Shown: positions 1-9,310 of the stretch, in pieces
Layout of the letters: each line of letters opens with the position of its first letter
Position numbering within the stretch: the stretch's first letter is position 1
NCBI GenBank assembly: GCA_910579165.1
Contig: CAJTTF010000006.1
Span: forward strand, 1-64,000
Direction: 5' to 3'
Length of the DNA stretch: 64,000 nucleotides
Source of the DNA: an uncultured Atopobiaceae bacterium
Lineage (GTDB): Bacteria > Actinomycetota > Coriobacteriia > Coriobacteriales > Atopobiaceae
Program-made: the position numbers and the translations under genes
Notes under the pieces: model-generated
What the model was told of the DNA's origin: nothing
What the model saw: only the letters and a program-made list of their open reading frames with translations
The model's database searches: none

Positions 1-337
1 CATCTACGGAAGCTGCAAAATAGGACGAGGCAGAATCAGCAATTGTAGAGGCAGCGCTCGTAATAACATTGCCGGCCGTATTAGCGGCAGCACTTACCGC
101 AGTGCCAACATTGTGAACAACATCTGCGGTAAATGAAGAGAGCGAATCATTAGCAAGTGAGGATACTTTCTCCTTTGCCTCGGCCAGAGTGGAGGTGCTC
201 AAGCCAGAAGCAACAAAGAGAACAGAAGTAAGAAGAATCGCCACGCGTTGGGACACCGTACAATAGCGGTTATTTCGATTCCCGACTTCGCGATGTTCAA
301 TACTACGTTTTACATACTTACTACATTTAAAATTCAT
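1..337 (-). CDS. Secreted or surface protein, N-terminal fragment
   Basis: The gene starts at an ATG at 337 and runs off the left edge of the window after 112 codons. An AAGGA ribosome site lies about 9 bases upstream. The first 30 residues are basic and polar, then comes a hydrophobic stretch (VAILLTSVLFVASGL) and an alanine-type cleavage region ending near TLAEA, which together read as a long signal peptide. What follows is rich in Ala, Ser, Thr and Val with no recognisable domain. The family is not recognised; the only supported statement is that the product is probably exported. No stop codon is visible. Confidence 0.7.
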   Translation of the reverse strand, partial: MNFKCSKYVKRSIEHREVGNRNNRYCTVSQRVAILLTSVLFVASGLSTSTLAEAKEKVSSLANDSLSSFTADVVHNVGTAVSAAANTAGNVITSAASTIADSASSYFAASVD

Positions 338-358
338 TTTTGCTTGTCCTTGCTAGCA

Positions 359-401
359 GTTCATATATGAACAAATGGTAAATCATGAATTTTTAATTAT
401 A
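359..401 (-). promoter_or_regulatory. Promoter -10 box and palindrome before the secreted-protein gene
   Basis: On the minus strand a perfect TATAAT lies at 401-396, about 60 bases before the ATG at 337. No good -35 hexamer was found 16-18 bases upstream. Between the box and the start codon is a perfect 14-base palindrome, GTTCATATATGAAC (359-372), which would fall about 20 bases inside the transcript. A palindrome there is consistent with a repressor site, but no regulator can be named. Confidence 0.45.
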
Positions 402-476
402 TATCCTCGTAAAACATAGTGGAGGCGACCCCCATGCTGAGTTGCTTACTAACTTGCTTGTTATCTTCCATACTCA

Positions 477-1937
477 TTAATAAGAAAGCTTCATGAGGCG
501 CTGTATGGCATCGATGTAAATAGCCATGACCTTCTTGAGTCGCTCAACCGAGACGCCTTCGTTGGTAGCATGTTCATCGCCAACAAATGAGGGGAAGGGC
601 TTCCATGGCATAGAAGGACCAAAGGCCGTTGCGTTTTCAAAGTGACGCGCGTAGGTTCCCCCATCTATGGTGCCAATCTCCACATCGTCATCAAAGTGAT
701 CTCTAAAGGTAGCGTAAAGCGTTTGAATGGGAGCAGAGTCAACGCCCACATAGTAGGTGGGCATATCAAACTCTTGAACGTACTCCATGCCCATGTCTTC
801 TGCAACTTGGGAGAGTTTCTTGGTAATCTCTTTGCCATTTTGCGTCTTGGGGTAACGAATGTTGAGGTCTTGGATAAGATCGTCGCCCTTCTGATAGAGG
901 TAGCCACCTACAAGGGTGAGCGGCGAGAAAACATCATCGGTGGCATCGAGACCAAACTGCTCGCCAGTATAGGAAGATTGAATGAGTTGACCTAGCTTTA
1001 CAAAGTTTTCCTGATTATCGTCAAAGAGTTGATTGTGGGCCAGATAGTCAAAAAGGGCGCGCGAAGGGTTCTTGGCACGACCAGGAAGAGCAGCATGACC
1101 TGGGATACCAGTTGCCGTAATCTTGGCGCGACCGTTACCTAGATCCTCAATCTCTATGTCCTCCTGAGCGGGCAGATCTGCGGCATTAGCTTTCACATAG
1201 GCTACCGAGAACTTAGGAATGACATTAGAGGCAGTGCTAGCCTCAACTTTTTCTAGCTTACCGCCGGCACAACCACGTGCCACGAAGCAGCCTTCGTAAA
1301 TGCCCTTTTCGCCTGCCGAGACAGGGAAATCGCCGTCTGGCGTAAGGAGGAAGGAGGGTTGCGGATAGTGTTCCGTGTAGTACTCTGCGTCTTCCAGGCC
1401 CGTTTCTTCGTTGGAACCCACGATATAACGGAGTAGATACGGCAGGTCTATGCCTTTATCAACAAAGTATTTACCAGCATAAAGGGCAGCCAAGAAGGGA
1501 CCTTTGTCGTCGATGACGCCGCGGCCAAAGAGGTAACCATCTTTTTCCACAACGGTGTAAGGATCAGTGTCCCAACCTATACCAACCGGAACGATATCAA
1601 CGTGGCCCATAATGGCGAGGGTCTTGTTAGGGTCGGTAGGAATCCCGTTTGCTGCGGGCTTGCCAGGCTGGGTTTTGGGCGCGTAGTCTGCGATGCCTAC
1701 ATAACCCTTGTCATCAGTGGTCGCAAAGCCCATGCGCTTAGCAATCTCAAGGGCGGTCTCCATGGCTTTTTTGGGACCCTGCCCAAAAGGTGCACCAGGG
1801 CCGGCCGATGATTTGTCTTCTTCTGAGTTTACAGCAACGAGTTTTTGCAGATCCTCAAGGTATGAGGACCAATTATCCTCTACATATGCATCAATTTCTT
1901 CGCGTGTGATGATGCTTTTTTCATTTTGATCTGACAT
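477..1937 (-). CDS. pepV: PepV/Sapep-type M20 dipeptidase
   Basis: Cytoplasmic zinc metallopeptidase expected to cleave dipeptides and some N-terminal residues. Family M20 signatures are visible in order: GHVDIVP with the metal His and Asp, GRGVIDDKGP with the bridging Asp, GSNEETG with the catalytic Glu pair, and a C-terminal GDEHATNEG with the last metal His. The 487-residue length fits the PepV subfamily, which carries a lid domain inside the catalytic domain. An in-frame start exists at 1982, but the ATG at 1937 has an AAAGGGAG ribosome site about 7 bases away and begins MSDQ, so it is preferred. The gene is monocistronic here, divergent from the M16 peptidase gene. Confident at family level. 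Confidence 0.9.
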   Translation of the reverse strand: MSDQNEKSIITREEIDAYVEDNWSSYLEDLQKLVAVNSEEDKSSAGPGAPFGQGPKKAMETALEIAKRMGFATTDDKGYVGIADYAPKTQPGKPAANGIPTDPNKTLAIMGHVDIVPVGIGWDTDPYTVVEKDGYLFGRGVIDDKGPFLAALYAGKYFVDKGIDLPYLLRYIVGSNEETGLEDAEYYTEHYPQPSFLLTPDGDFPVSAGEKGIYEGCFVARGCAGGKLEKVEASTASNVIPKFSVAYVKANAADLPAQEDIEIEDLGNGRAKITATGIPGHAALPGRAKNPSRALFDYLAHNQLFDDNQENFVKLGQLIQSSYTGEQFGLDATDDVFSPLTLVGGYLYQKGDDLIQDLNIRYPKTQNGKEITKKLSQVAEDMGMEYVQEFDMPTYYVGVDSAPIQTLYATFRDHFDDDVEIGTIDGGTYARHFENATAFGPSMPWKPFPSFVGDEHATNEGVSVERLKKVMAIYIDAIQRLMKLSY

Positions 1938-2091
1938 GGGAACTCCCTTTGTATTTGTGCACATGATCTCAAACCTCTCCATTATACTGATTTGCGCATG
2001 ATTTTAAAAACGTGTTCCAATTAAACGAAGAGAAGAGCACGGGAGGAAAGCGTAGAAGAAGAGTTGGGTAGGGCGTGACGAAAGAAAGATA

Positions 2092-2105
2092 AACTCTTAA
2101 GAGTT
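2092..2105. promoter_or_regulatory. 14-base perfect palindrome in a divergent promoter region
   Basis: AACTCTTAAGAGTT lies between the divergent pepV (start 1937) and M16 peptidase (start 2176) genes. Its place in a 238-base divergent spacer suggests an operator. No convincing -35/-10 pair was identified around it, so the role is inferred only from symmetry and position. Confidence 0.3.
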
Positions 2106-2175
2106 CGTCCCAAGATGAAGATAGATGTAAACATCAAACGCAAATACGACCAAGTAGCAGAAAAGAAGGCGGCGT

Positions 2176-5100
2176 ATGTTGAAGACACAAAAGGATTTTG
2201 CGGATAAGCTCAAGCAGCATGAGGTGTATGGCTCTTTTATTGTAGAGGCCATAGAGGCTCTGGATGAGCTCCAGGGCTATGGCTACCTTCTGCGCCATCA
2301 GCCTTCCGGCGCCCGCGTGTTATGGATAGCGACCGCTGATACCAACCGCGCATTTTCTATCTCCTTCAGAACTCCACCCGCTTCAGACACCGGCGTTTTT
2401 CATATCATTGAGCACTCTGTTCTCTGTGGATCGACCCATTTCCCTGTTAAGGAGCCTTTTGTTAATCTGCTTAAATCCAGCATGCATACGTTCCTTAATG
2501 CCCTTACGTTTTCCGATAAAACCATGTACCCGGTTGCCTCCACCAACGTGGATGACCTTGAAAACTTAATGGATGTTTACCTGGACGCCGTTTTTCATCC
2601 GCAGATGTATCGCAAACCTTCCATTTTTTCGCAGGAAGGGTGGCATCTGGAGCTAGATCAAAAGGATGGTGAGCTCTCTTATAACGGCGTTGTCTACAAC
2701 GAAATGAAGGGTTCGCTCTCCGACCCCGACACCTATATGTATATCCAGATGAAGCGTGCACTCTTCCCAGAATCTTGCTATAGGTTTGAATCTGGCGGCG
2801 ATCCGGAAAGCATCTGCGACCTTACTTATGATGGCTTTTTGGATGCACACAATCGTCACTATCAGCTTGCAAACTCTTATACCATTTTTTATGGGGACCT
2901 TGATATTCTCCGCGAACTTGATTTTCTCGAGAAGCGCTTTGCAGAAGCGTCGCCCAAGGCACTTACCGCAGAGCGCGGTCTTAAGCCGGAAACGCCAAAC
3001 GAGCTTGGAGATCAAAAACCAGTTTTCCCTGCTCCTCTCAAGCTCGCGATGCCTACAGGCGCTGACAATGGCATGGTGGGTTTGGGCTACGTGGTTGGGC
3101 CTGCGCGTGATCGCAAAAAGCTTTTGGCAACAACTATTCTGCTGGAGGCGCTCCTTGGCTCCAACGAGGCACCGCTTAAGCGCGCCCTCATGGACGCTCA
3201 TCTTGGCAACGAGGTTTTGGCTGAACTTATCGACGACCAAGGCTCTCCTTTTGTATTACTCGAGCTTAAAGACGCCAAAGAAAATGCAACCTCCGCCTTT
3301 AAGGAGCTGCTTGAAAACGAGGTTGCGCGCATATGTCGCGATGGTATTGATACTACACGGCTTGAGGCAGCCCTTTCTCAAACTGAATTTGCCTTTAGGG
3401 AGCAAGATTTTGGAAGCTATCCCGCCGGCGTTGCTTACGCCATGAGCGTTATGGGAACATGGCTATATGACGAAGACGATGTCTTTGTGAATCTTCATTT
3501 TCAAAGAGAGCTTCAGGAACTGCGCGATGAGATGGGACTGGGCGTTTTTGAGGACTATCTGCGCGAAATCTTTTTGGATAACCCGCACAAAGCGGTTGTG
3601 GAGCTTGTTCCAAGTAATGCGCCCGCTTCCCAGAAAGAAACCGAGCGCCTGGAGGCTCTCCACTCAGAGATGAGTGAGGCTGATTTGGATCGCATCGTCC
3701 GTGAAACAGAAGAGCTGCATGACGCACAAGCGGCGCCGGACAACCCAGAGGACCTTGCGAAACTTCCTTCCCTTGGTGTGCAAGATATCCAGGAAGCGCC
3801 CGCATTGCCACAGGCAGAAACCATATGTGGCCATGCGCTTCCCTGCTCCTACTATGATCTTGAGACACATAGGATAAGCTACACGGCTACCTATTTCAGT
3901 CTTGAAGACTTTGCCTATGAGGAGGTGTGTTACCTAGGGCTTTTGTGCATCTTATTGGGCAAGCTTGATACGCGCTATCACACGGCAGCTGAGCTCGATA
4001 CCCTCATCAACGCCAATTTGGGCGACATCTCTTTTGAAATTGGTGCTTTTGCTCAGCACGACGCGCCTCTTACTACGATTGCTCCGCGTCTCATCATTTT
4101 TGCCAGTTCCCTTGCCGAGAAAACCTCGCATTTGGCAACGCTTCCTTATGAGATTGCACTCCAAACGCTCTTTGAAGATGCCGATAAAATTAAAGCCATT
4201 CTAAAACAGCATAAGATTGTGCTTGAGGAAGGGTTTGTCGAGGCTGGCCACAGGGCTGCTAGAGCGCGCGCCCGTTCGTACTATTCTGCAGCAGAGCGCT
4301 TTATTCAACAGGTCGACGGGGTGGATTTTTATCGTTTCATCTGCGATTTGCTGGAGCGCTGGGATAAGAAAAAGAATGCCACGCGCGAAATCCTCTATAA
4401 TCTCCAGAGCAGACTGTTCAGAGCTCGAGGAGCCTCTTTAAGCTTTACTGGTGCGCGCGAGGACCTAGACGTATTTTGGCAGGAAGCCGGCAATCTGGGG
4501 CTGCCTGATGCAGCATCCTCTTGCGTAGATTCCTCTGATAGAGGACCTTCTTGCGAGTCCTCCCCTAGCGCAGGATCTTCTCGCCGTCTGCAAGTTCCTC
4601 CTCCATCTGTGAAGGATGAAGGGCTGAGTGTCCCTGCCAACGTTTGTTTCTGCAGTCTTGCCGCTCCCGGAGCACTCTTGGCTGATCCTCTCTCCTATTC
4701 TGGCACCTGGCTGGTGGCATCAAGAGCCATTACTTATGAGTACCTTTGGAATGAGGTGCGTGTTTTGGGCGGTGCTTACGGTGCGGGCTTTGGAGCAAGT
4801 GCCGATACCCTCATGAGCTTTTACTCCTACCGCGATCCTGCCATAGATCCAACCATTAAGCGCTTTTTGGAAACGGGTCCGTGGCTTGCTTCCTTTAAGC
4901 CATCAAAACGCGAGATGGATGGTTATATTATTGCCACAGTTGGAGGTCTCGACAATCCCCGCAAACCGCGTCAAATAATGATCAATCGCGACCATATGAG
5001 GCTGTGCGGTTTTCCGCTTGATTGGGAGTCCCAGGTAAGAAATGAAGCGCTCAAAACAACAGCAGAAGACCTAAGCGCGCTCGCCCCTACCCTGCAAGAC

Positions 5101-5208
5101 ATTAATGCCAACCACGGTATTTGTGTTATCGGTGGCGCAGACTTCTTCAAGAATGCTAACGATGGAGATGGCACCGCAGAAGGCCTCCATCAAGAAAAGC
5201 TCTTTTAA
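2176..5208 (+). CDS. M16C metallopeptidase, presequence-protease type
   Basis: A 1010-residue inverzincin-type peptidase. The inverted zinc motif HIIEH is at residues 76-80 and the distal zinc ligand Glu is in NGVVYNEMKG near residue 176. The length and the N-terminal pattern (FHIIEHSVLCGS, then FVNLLKSSMHTFLNA) match family M16C, whose members form a two-halved chamber that degrades unfolded peptides. No signal peptide is present, so it is probably intracellular. A Ser/Pro-rich stretch at about residues 780-818 separates domains and looks like an inserted disordered linker. The stop codon overlaps that of the convergent psuG by four bases. The physiological substrate is unknown. Confidence 0.9.
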   Translation: MLKTQKDFADKLKQHEVYGSFIVEAIEALDELQGYGYLLRHQPSGARVLWIATADTNRAFSISFRTPPASDTGVFHIIEHSVLCGSTHFPVKEPFVNLLKSSMHTFLNALTFSDKTMYPVASTNVDDLENLMDVYLDAVFHPQMYRKPSIFSQEGWHLELDQKDGELSYNGVVYNEMKGSLSDPDTYMYIQMKRALFPESCYRFESGGDPESICDLTYDGFLDAHNRHYQLANSYTIFYGDLDILRELDFLEKRFAEASPKALTAERGLKPETPNELGDQKPVFPAPLKLAMPTGADNGMVGLGYVVGPARDRKKLLATTILLEALLGSNEAPLKRALMDAHLGNEVLAELIDDQGSPFVLLELKDAKENATSAFKELLENEVARICRDGIDTTRLEAALSQTEFAFREQDFGSYPAGVAYAMSVMGTWLYDEDDVFVNLHFQRELQELRDEMGLGVFEDYLREIFLDNPHKAVVELVPSNAPASQKETERLEALHSEMSEADLDRIVRETEELHDAQAAPDNPEDLAKLPSLGVQDIQEAPALPQAETICGHALPCSYYDLETHRISYTATYFSLEDFAYEEVCYLGLLCILLGKLDTRYHTAAELDTLINANLGDISFEIGAFAQHDAPLTTIAPRLIIFASSLAEKTSHLATLPYEIALQTLFEDADKIKAILKQHKIVLEEGFVEAGHRAARARARSYYSAAERFIQQVDGVDFYRFICDLLERWDKKKNATREILYNLQSRLFRARGASLSFTGAREDLDVFWQEAGNLGLPDAASSCVDSSDRGPSCESSPSAGSSRRLQVPPPSVKDEGLSVPANVCFCSLAAPGALLADPLSYSGTWLVASRAITYEYLWNEVRVLGGAYGAGFGASADTLMSFYSYRDPAIDPTIKRFLETGPWLASFKPSKREMDGYIIATVGGLDNPRKPRQIMINRDHMRLCGFPLDWESQVRNEALKTTAEDLSALAPTLQDINANHGICVIGGADFFKNANDGDGTAEGLHQEKLF

Positions 5209-6137
5209 TTACGGTTGGCGTATGCAACGGCAATGTCTGCTGCAACGCGGGCATTGTTAAGCGCCAGCTCAATGTTGGTTGCAAGTGCTTCCCCACCAGT
5301 AATTTCAACGATCCGCGCGAGAAGATACGGCGTCGTCTCCTTGCCGTGAATGCCCTCTTTCTTGGCATCGCTCAGTGCTTGCTCAATGACACCCCTCATC
5401 GTTTCAAAATCTAAGGCATGCTCCGCGGGAACAGGATTGCCAATCAAAAGGCCCCCTTTAAGGCCAAGGTTCCATTTTGTTGCGGCTATATCTGCCACAT
5501 CGGAGGGTTTCTCGGCAACGAAATCCACATCAAAGCCGGACTCACGACAGTAAAAACTGGGGAATTGCGAACAGCCCATGCCAATTACAGGCACTCCCAT
5601 GGTCTCAAGATACTCAAGCGTAAGGCCTATATCCAAAATCATCTTTGCGCCGGCACAAATCACTGCTACTGGCGTTTGAGCTAGTTCTTGAAGGTCTGCT
5701 GAAATATCGAAGGAAGTCTGAGCCTCCCGGTGCACGCCGCCAATGCCGCCCGTTGCAAAAAACTTCACGCCAACAAAATTCGCAAGCATCATGGTGGTGG
5801 TCACCGTGGTGGCGCCTGTCACACCCGTAGCAAGCGCAATAGGCAGATCACGGCGTGAGAGCTTTTGAACAGTGCCCCCTTCGTTTTTGCAGAGGAGCTC
5901 CAGATCACCTTCCGTGAGGCCAGCCTTCATGCGTCCGTTAATGACTGCCATTGTTGCAGGAAGGGCACCGTGTTTGCGAATCTCTTCCTCTACGCGGTGT
6001 GCGAAGTCAAGGTTTTGCGGATAGGGCATCCCGTGCGAAAGGATGGTTGATTCTAGAGCAACGACAGGAGCGCCATCGCGAATGGCAGCGCTGATCTCTG
6101 GCGTAACGTCAAGGTATTGATTGAGGAGATTATTCAT
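5205..6137 (-). CDS. psuG: Pseudouridine-5'-phosphate glycosidase
   Basis: Splits pseudouridine 5'-phosphate into uracil and ribose 5-phosphate, the second step of pseudouridine breakdown. The 310-residue protein carries the family signatures VVALESTILSHGMPYP near the N-terminus, the SRRDLP block, FFATGGIGGVHR and CAGAKMILDIGLTLEYLET with the catalytic Lys region. The start at 6137 is preceded by a GAAGGAAG ribosome site. It lies 179 bases downstream of psuK on the same strand, and the pairing with a PfkB kinase strongly supports the pathway. No nucleoside transporter is adjacent, although many psu operons have one. Confidence 0.93.
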   Translation of the reverse strand: MNNLLNQYLDVTPEISAAIRDGAPVVALESTILSHGMPYPQNLDFAHRVEEEIRKHGALPATMAVINGRMKAGLTEGDLELLCKNEGGTVQKLSRRDLPIALATGVTGATTVTTTMMLANFVGVKFFATGGIGGVHREAQTSFDISADLQELAQTPVAVICAGAKMILDIGLTLEYLETMGVPVIGMGCSQFPSFYCRESGFDVDFVAEKPSDVADIAATKWNLGLKGGLLIGNPVPAEHALDFETMRGVIEQALSDAKKEGIHGKETTPYLLARIVEITGGEALATNIELALNNARVAADIAVAYANRN

Positions 6138-6285
6138 AAGGGGCTTCCTTCGTCTTTCTTGTCCTAGTATTTATATCCCTATCCGCGCTGCTCGTATATA
6201 ACCGGCCGCACGGTGAAGCTCAGCGGTTGTAGGTTCTGCTTCTTTCTTTACTAATGTGATTTTTTTCCTTGCGTTAGCTTCTATT

Positions 6286-6319
6286 TTTAATTCTTTTCTT
6301 TAATTCTTTCTTAATCTTA
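6286..6319. repeat. Short degenerate tandem repeat in the psuK-psuG spacer
   Basis: Two near-identical units, TTTAATTCTTTTC (6286-6298) and TTTAATTCTTTC (6299-6310), followed by a partial third, end at the psuK stop. The 179-base spacer is otherwise AT-rich with no gene. The function is unknown. Confidence 0.5.
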
Positions 6320-7252
6320 GAGTACGTACTTTTTACGATAGAACTCCAGAAGAGTAACACTCATGTCTGGATTAACCGTGTAGTCTGAGCTTATTGCTAC
6401 AAGACCTGCTGCCAGGGCGTACTGCATGGTAGTTTCCAGATCAAGGCCTTTTGCAGTGCACCACGCAATCGTTGCCATCGTAGCGTCTCCGGCTCCCGTT
6501 ACATTAACGCAATTATCAAAGGTATGGCTGCGACCGCGCAAGCGCACACCGCTTGCATCTGCGTAGTAGAGCCCGCGCTCCCCCATAGAAATCCACAAGT
6601 GCTTAACGCCGTTATCAAGTACAAGGGAGCACGCTTCGTCCAAGTCCTTCTGGGTAACAATGCGCATGGCACTTAAGGCTTCAAGTTCTTGAAGATTGGG
6701 CTTTATCGTGTCACACATGCGAAGATACGGGCGAATCCGTTCGCTCAGGTCCGTTGCAATGGGATCCATGAAGATGGGCCTCTCGCACTTCTCAGCAAGG
6801 GCATTAAGACCACTGATGCTCACATTAGCGTCTAACAAGACAATCTCTGCACCATTGAGAATCTTAAGGTGCTTGGTAATGTAGCGCTCGTTGAGATTAT
6901 CGAAGATGCGCTGATCGCAAACGGAGGCAATCATGTCGCCCGTTTCATCCAACACATCGAGATACGTTGCAGTAGCTGCTTCTTCTTTGGGAAAAATCTC
7001 GAGAGCCTTGGTACCCATGTTTGTCTCGGAGAAGTTTTTGAGAAGCATATCGCCAAAGGGATCCTGTGCCACAGCAGTGCAGAGTTCGCATGGCATGTCG
7101 AGACGGCTAAGAACCTCGCACATATTGCGCACCACGCCGCCGGGGGTGAGATGGACCTCGCCCAGGTTTGAGTCACGCAAACGAAAAGGGCCGCCAATTC
7201 CTCGACTATGGATGTCGACGTTTGCCGCGCCTATTCCTGCAATATAGGGCAT
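6317..7252 (-). CDS. psuK: PfkB-family kinase, probable pseudouridine kinase
   Basis: Expected to phosphorylate pseudouridine at the 5' position with ATP, feeding PsuG. The 311-residue protein has the ribokinase-fold N-terminal AGIGAANVDIHSRG block and the PfkB C-terminal signature NVTGAGDATMATIAW, with the GAGD anion hole and catalytic Asp. Other PfkB kinases share these motifs; the assignment to PsuK comes from the adjacent psuG. An upstream in-frame start at 7273 exists, but the ATG at 7252 has a TAGGAG ribosome site 6 bases away. A TATAAT box lies about 50 bases upstream on the same strand. Confidence 0.85.
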   Translation of the reverse strand: MPYIAGIGAANVDIHSRGIGGPFRLRDSNLGEVHLTPGGVVRNMCEVLSRLDMPCELCTAVAQDPFGDMLLKNFSETNMGTKALEIFPKEEAATATYLDVLDETGDMIASVCDQRIFDNLNERYITKHLKILNGAEIVLLDANVSISGLNALAEKCERPIFMDPIATDLSERIRPYLRMCDTIKPNLQELEALSAMRIVTQKDLDEACSLVLDNGVKHLWISMGERGLYYADASGVRLRGRSHTFDNCVNVTGAGDATMATIAWCTAKGLDLETTMQYALAAGLVAISSDYTVNPDMSVTLLEFYRKKYVL

Positions 7253-7300
7253 GCTTGCTCCTAGGGTCTGCAAATGAATACAAAAGCTGAGTACGATAGA

Positions 7301-7306
7301 ATTATA
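7301..7306 (-). promoter_or_regulatory. Probable -10 box of the psuK-psuG transcript
   Basis: Perfect TATAAT on the minus strand, 49-54 bases before the psuK ATG, in a 65-base divergent spacer. A matching -35 hexamer at normal spacing is not clear, so the promoter may depend on an activator. Confidence 0.45.
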
Positions 7307-7338
7307 GCCGCAAAAAAGAATGCACTTTTTAACATGTC

Positions 7339-9309
7339 ATGAATATCTATTACGCTTGTAAATACGCCCCGGTTGAGCTTATTGGGGCTTGTGGACAGAC
7401 ACCGGTGCCGCTTACTTTTGAGACGGCTTCCTTTGAAACTGCCGATGCAAAAACCTCCCCTAATATCTGTGGTTATGCAAAGTCCCTCATTGAGTATGCG
7501 CTCTCTGGAAAGGTGCAAGCCCTGGTCCTTACCTCTTGTTGTGACGCCATGCGTAGGACGTATGATGTTTTAAAGCATGAAGTTGAGAAGGCTGAAGTTG
7601 ACAAGCATAAAGTCGACAGGCATGAAGCAGAAGGGCATAAAATCGAAAAGGATGGAATTGAGAAAGAGGGTATTGAGAAAGATGCAATCGAAAAGTATGA
7701 AGCAGAGAGGGGCGATTGCGCACTAGAATTTGTCTATCTGCTCGATCTCCCCCATGACGGAAGCGATGAATCTGCACGCCGGTACGGCCGCGAGCTCGAG
7801 AAATTTCAGGATGCCCTGCAATCCTATCTTCAAACAAAGGCGGACAAACCGGATGGCAGAAAAATACTCCTTGCCTGGGAAAAAGCTGCCGAACCTTCTC
7901 TTCCAGAGAAAATACCTTATACGGATTCGTTCCAGCAGGCTCCAGTCCTCTTAATTGGAGCGCACGCTTCTCCATCGCTTTTAAAGCTTGGAGGCGACGT
8001 CTTTGGTAGGGCATTCGAGAATCTCACCTGTTCAGGACAGCGCTCTCTTCCTGCCCCTCCGCGTGACCTTCTGAGAGAACCTTCCGAGAAACACTGCCAA
8101 CATGCATGTGAGTTTCTAGAAGATTGTTCTGAAAACCCTGGCCCTCTCTTACGAGCTTATGCGAAGGCACTCCTGAAGCAAACGCCTTGTTATCGCATGG
8201 TGAATGTGGAGGAACGCGAAGCCTTCCTCCGTACCCGTATTTCTGACACGAACGCCCTTGGGTGCGTTTTTCATACCATGAAATTCTGTGACTTCTACGG
8301 ATTTGAACATGCCCAGCAGGTAAAGCATCTTAAAACGCCGCTCCTTAAAATTGAGACAGAAGGAACCCCACAAAGCACGGGCCAGATCAAAACGCGCCTG
8401 GAAGCCTATGCTGAAAGCATTAAGCATACCCCAGAATTGCTCGGAAAGGAGAAATGCATGGATTCATCGGCAGCGAAAGCACCAGATTATTTGGAAGAAT
8501 TAGCAGAACATCCCCCCTTTTATGCCATGGGAATAGATTCTGGATCCACCTCCACCGACGCTGTTATTGTCGACAACACGGGCGTCATTGTGGCGAGCAC
8601 CATTTTCCCCACGGGCGCGAATGCCCTCAAAAGTGCTCAAGCTGCCTACGACGATGTTTTAAAAAAGACCAACCTCGCTCCCGCGGATATTAGCTATTGT
8701 GTGGGAACGGGATATGGCCGCGACGCTCTCCCCCATACTAATTGCACTATCACGGAAATAACGTGCCATGCAAAGGGAGCACACGCGCTTGTTCCTCAAA
8801 CGAGAACTATTATCGACATTGGTGGGCAAGATTCAAAAGCTATTCAAATTGACAAAGATGGACATGTTGAAACATTCGCCATGAATGATAAATGCGCAGC
8901 TGGAACGGGCCGTTTTATCGAGGCTCTGGCGCGGACGATGGAGCTTGAACTCGCTGAGTTTTCAAAAGCAGCACTGACTTGGAGGGCCGGTGTCTCGCAA
9001 GATGTTGTGATTTCGTCTATGTGTACAGTTTTTGCAGAATCAGAGGTAATTTCGCTCATTGCGGATAATGTGGATATCGTCGATATCATCCACGGTCTCA
9101 ATAAAAGCGTGGCGCAAAAGACGGCAAGTCTCACAAAGCGCATCAGCGCAACCGGCCCCTACCTTATGACTGGTGGTGTTGCTCAAAACATTGGGGTGGT
9201 TCGCGCACTGGAAGAGGTTTTGGACGAGCCCGTTGTCACCTCTCCCGAAGCACAGATAGCGGGGGCTTATGGCGCTGCGCTTTTGGCGCTTGAGCGAAGT
9301 GGGCAATAG
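7339..9309 (+). CDS. 2-hydroxyacyl-CoA dehydratase-like domain fused to its ATPase activator
   Basis: A 656-residue two-part protein. Residues 1 to about 370 resemble the D component of 2-hydroxyacyl-CoA dehydratases (HgdB-like): an SCC motif near residue 66 and a C-terminal block in which FYGFEHAQQVK, LLKIETEG and TRLEAYAES line up with the family. Residues 395-656 are a BadF/BcrA/HgdC-type activator with the ASKHA nucleotide motif GIDSGSTSTD (from 398), IDIGGQDSK, and the [4Fe-4S] cysteines C519 (NDKCAAGTG) and C562 (SMCTVF). Activators of this type inject a high-potential electron by ATP hydrolysis. Which reaction this fusion supports is unknown, as no acyl-CoA genes are near. A pentapeptide repeat interrupts the first domain. 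The convergent bsh gene ends one base away. Confidence 0.85.
   Translation: MNIYYACKYAPVELIGACGQTPVPLTFETASFETADAKTSPNICGYAKSLIEYALSGKVQALVLTSCCDAMRRTYDVLKHEVEKAEVDKHKVDRHEAEGHKIEKDGIEKEGIEKDAIEKYEAERGDCALEFVYLLDLPHDGSDESARRYGRELEKFQDALQSYLQTKADKPDGRKILLAWEKAAEPSLPEKIPYTDSFQQAPVLLIGAHASPSLLKLGGDVFGRAFENLTCSGQRSLPAPPRDLLREPSEKHCQHACEFLEDCSENPGPLLRAYAKALLKQTPCYRMVNVEEREAFLRTRISDTNALGCVFHTMKFCDFYGFEHAQQVKHLKTPLLKIETEGTPQSTGQIKTRLEAYAESIKHTPELLGKEKCMDSSAAKAPDYLEELAEHPPFYAMGIDSGSTSTDAVIVDNTGVIVASTIFPTGANALKSAQAAYDDVLKKTNLAPADISYCVGTGYGRDALPHTNCTITEITCHAKGAHALVPQTRTIIDIGGQDSKAIQIDKDGHVETFAMNDKCAAGTGRFIEALARTMELELAEFSKAALTWRAGVSQDVVISSMCTVFAESEVISLIADNVDIVDIIHGLNKSVAQKTASLTKRISATGPYLMTGGVAQNIGVVRALEEVLDEPVVTSPEAQIAGAYGAALLALERSGQ
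7576..7710 (+). repeat. Nine in-frame 15-base repeats (charged pentapeptides)
   Basis: Residues 80-124 of the fusion protein consist of nine consecutive five-residue units such as HEVEK, AEVDK, HKVDR, HKIEK, DGIEK and EGIEK. The consensus is x-x-(V/I/A)-(E/D)-(K/R). The reading frame stays open throughout. At DNA level the units have diverged, so the expansion is not recent. The composition predicts a charged helix or flexible linker. Confidence 0.8.
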
Positions 9310-9310
9310 C

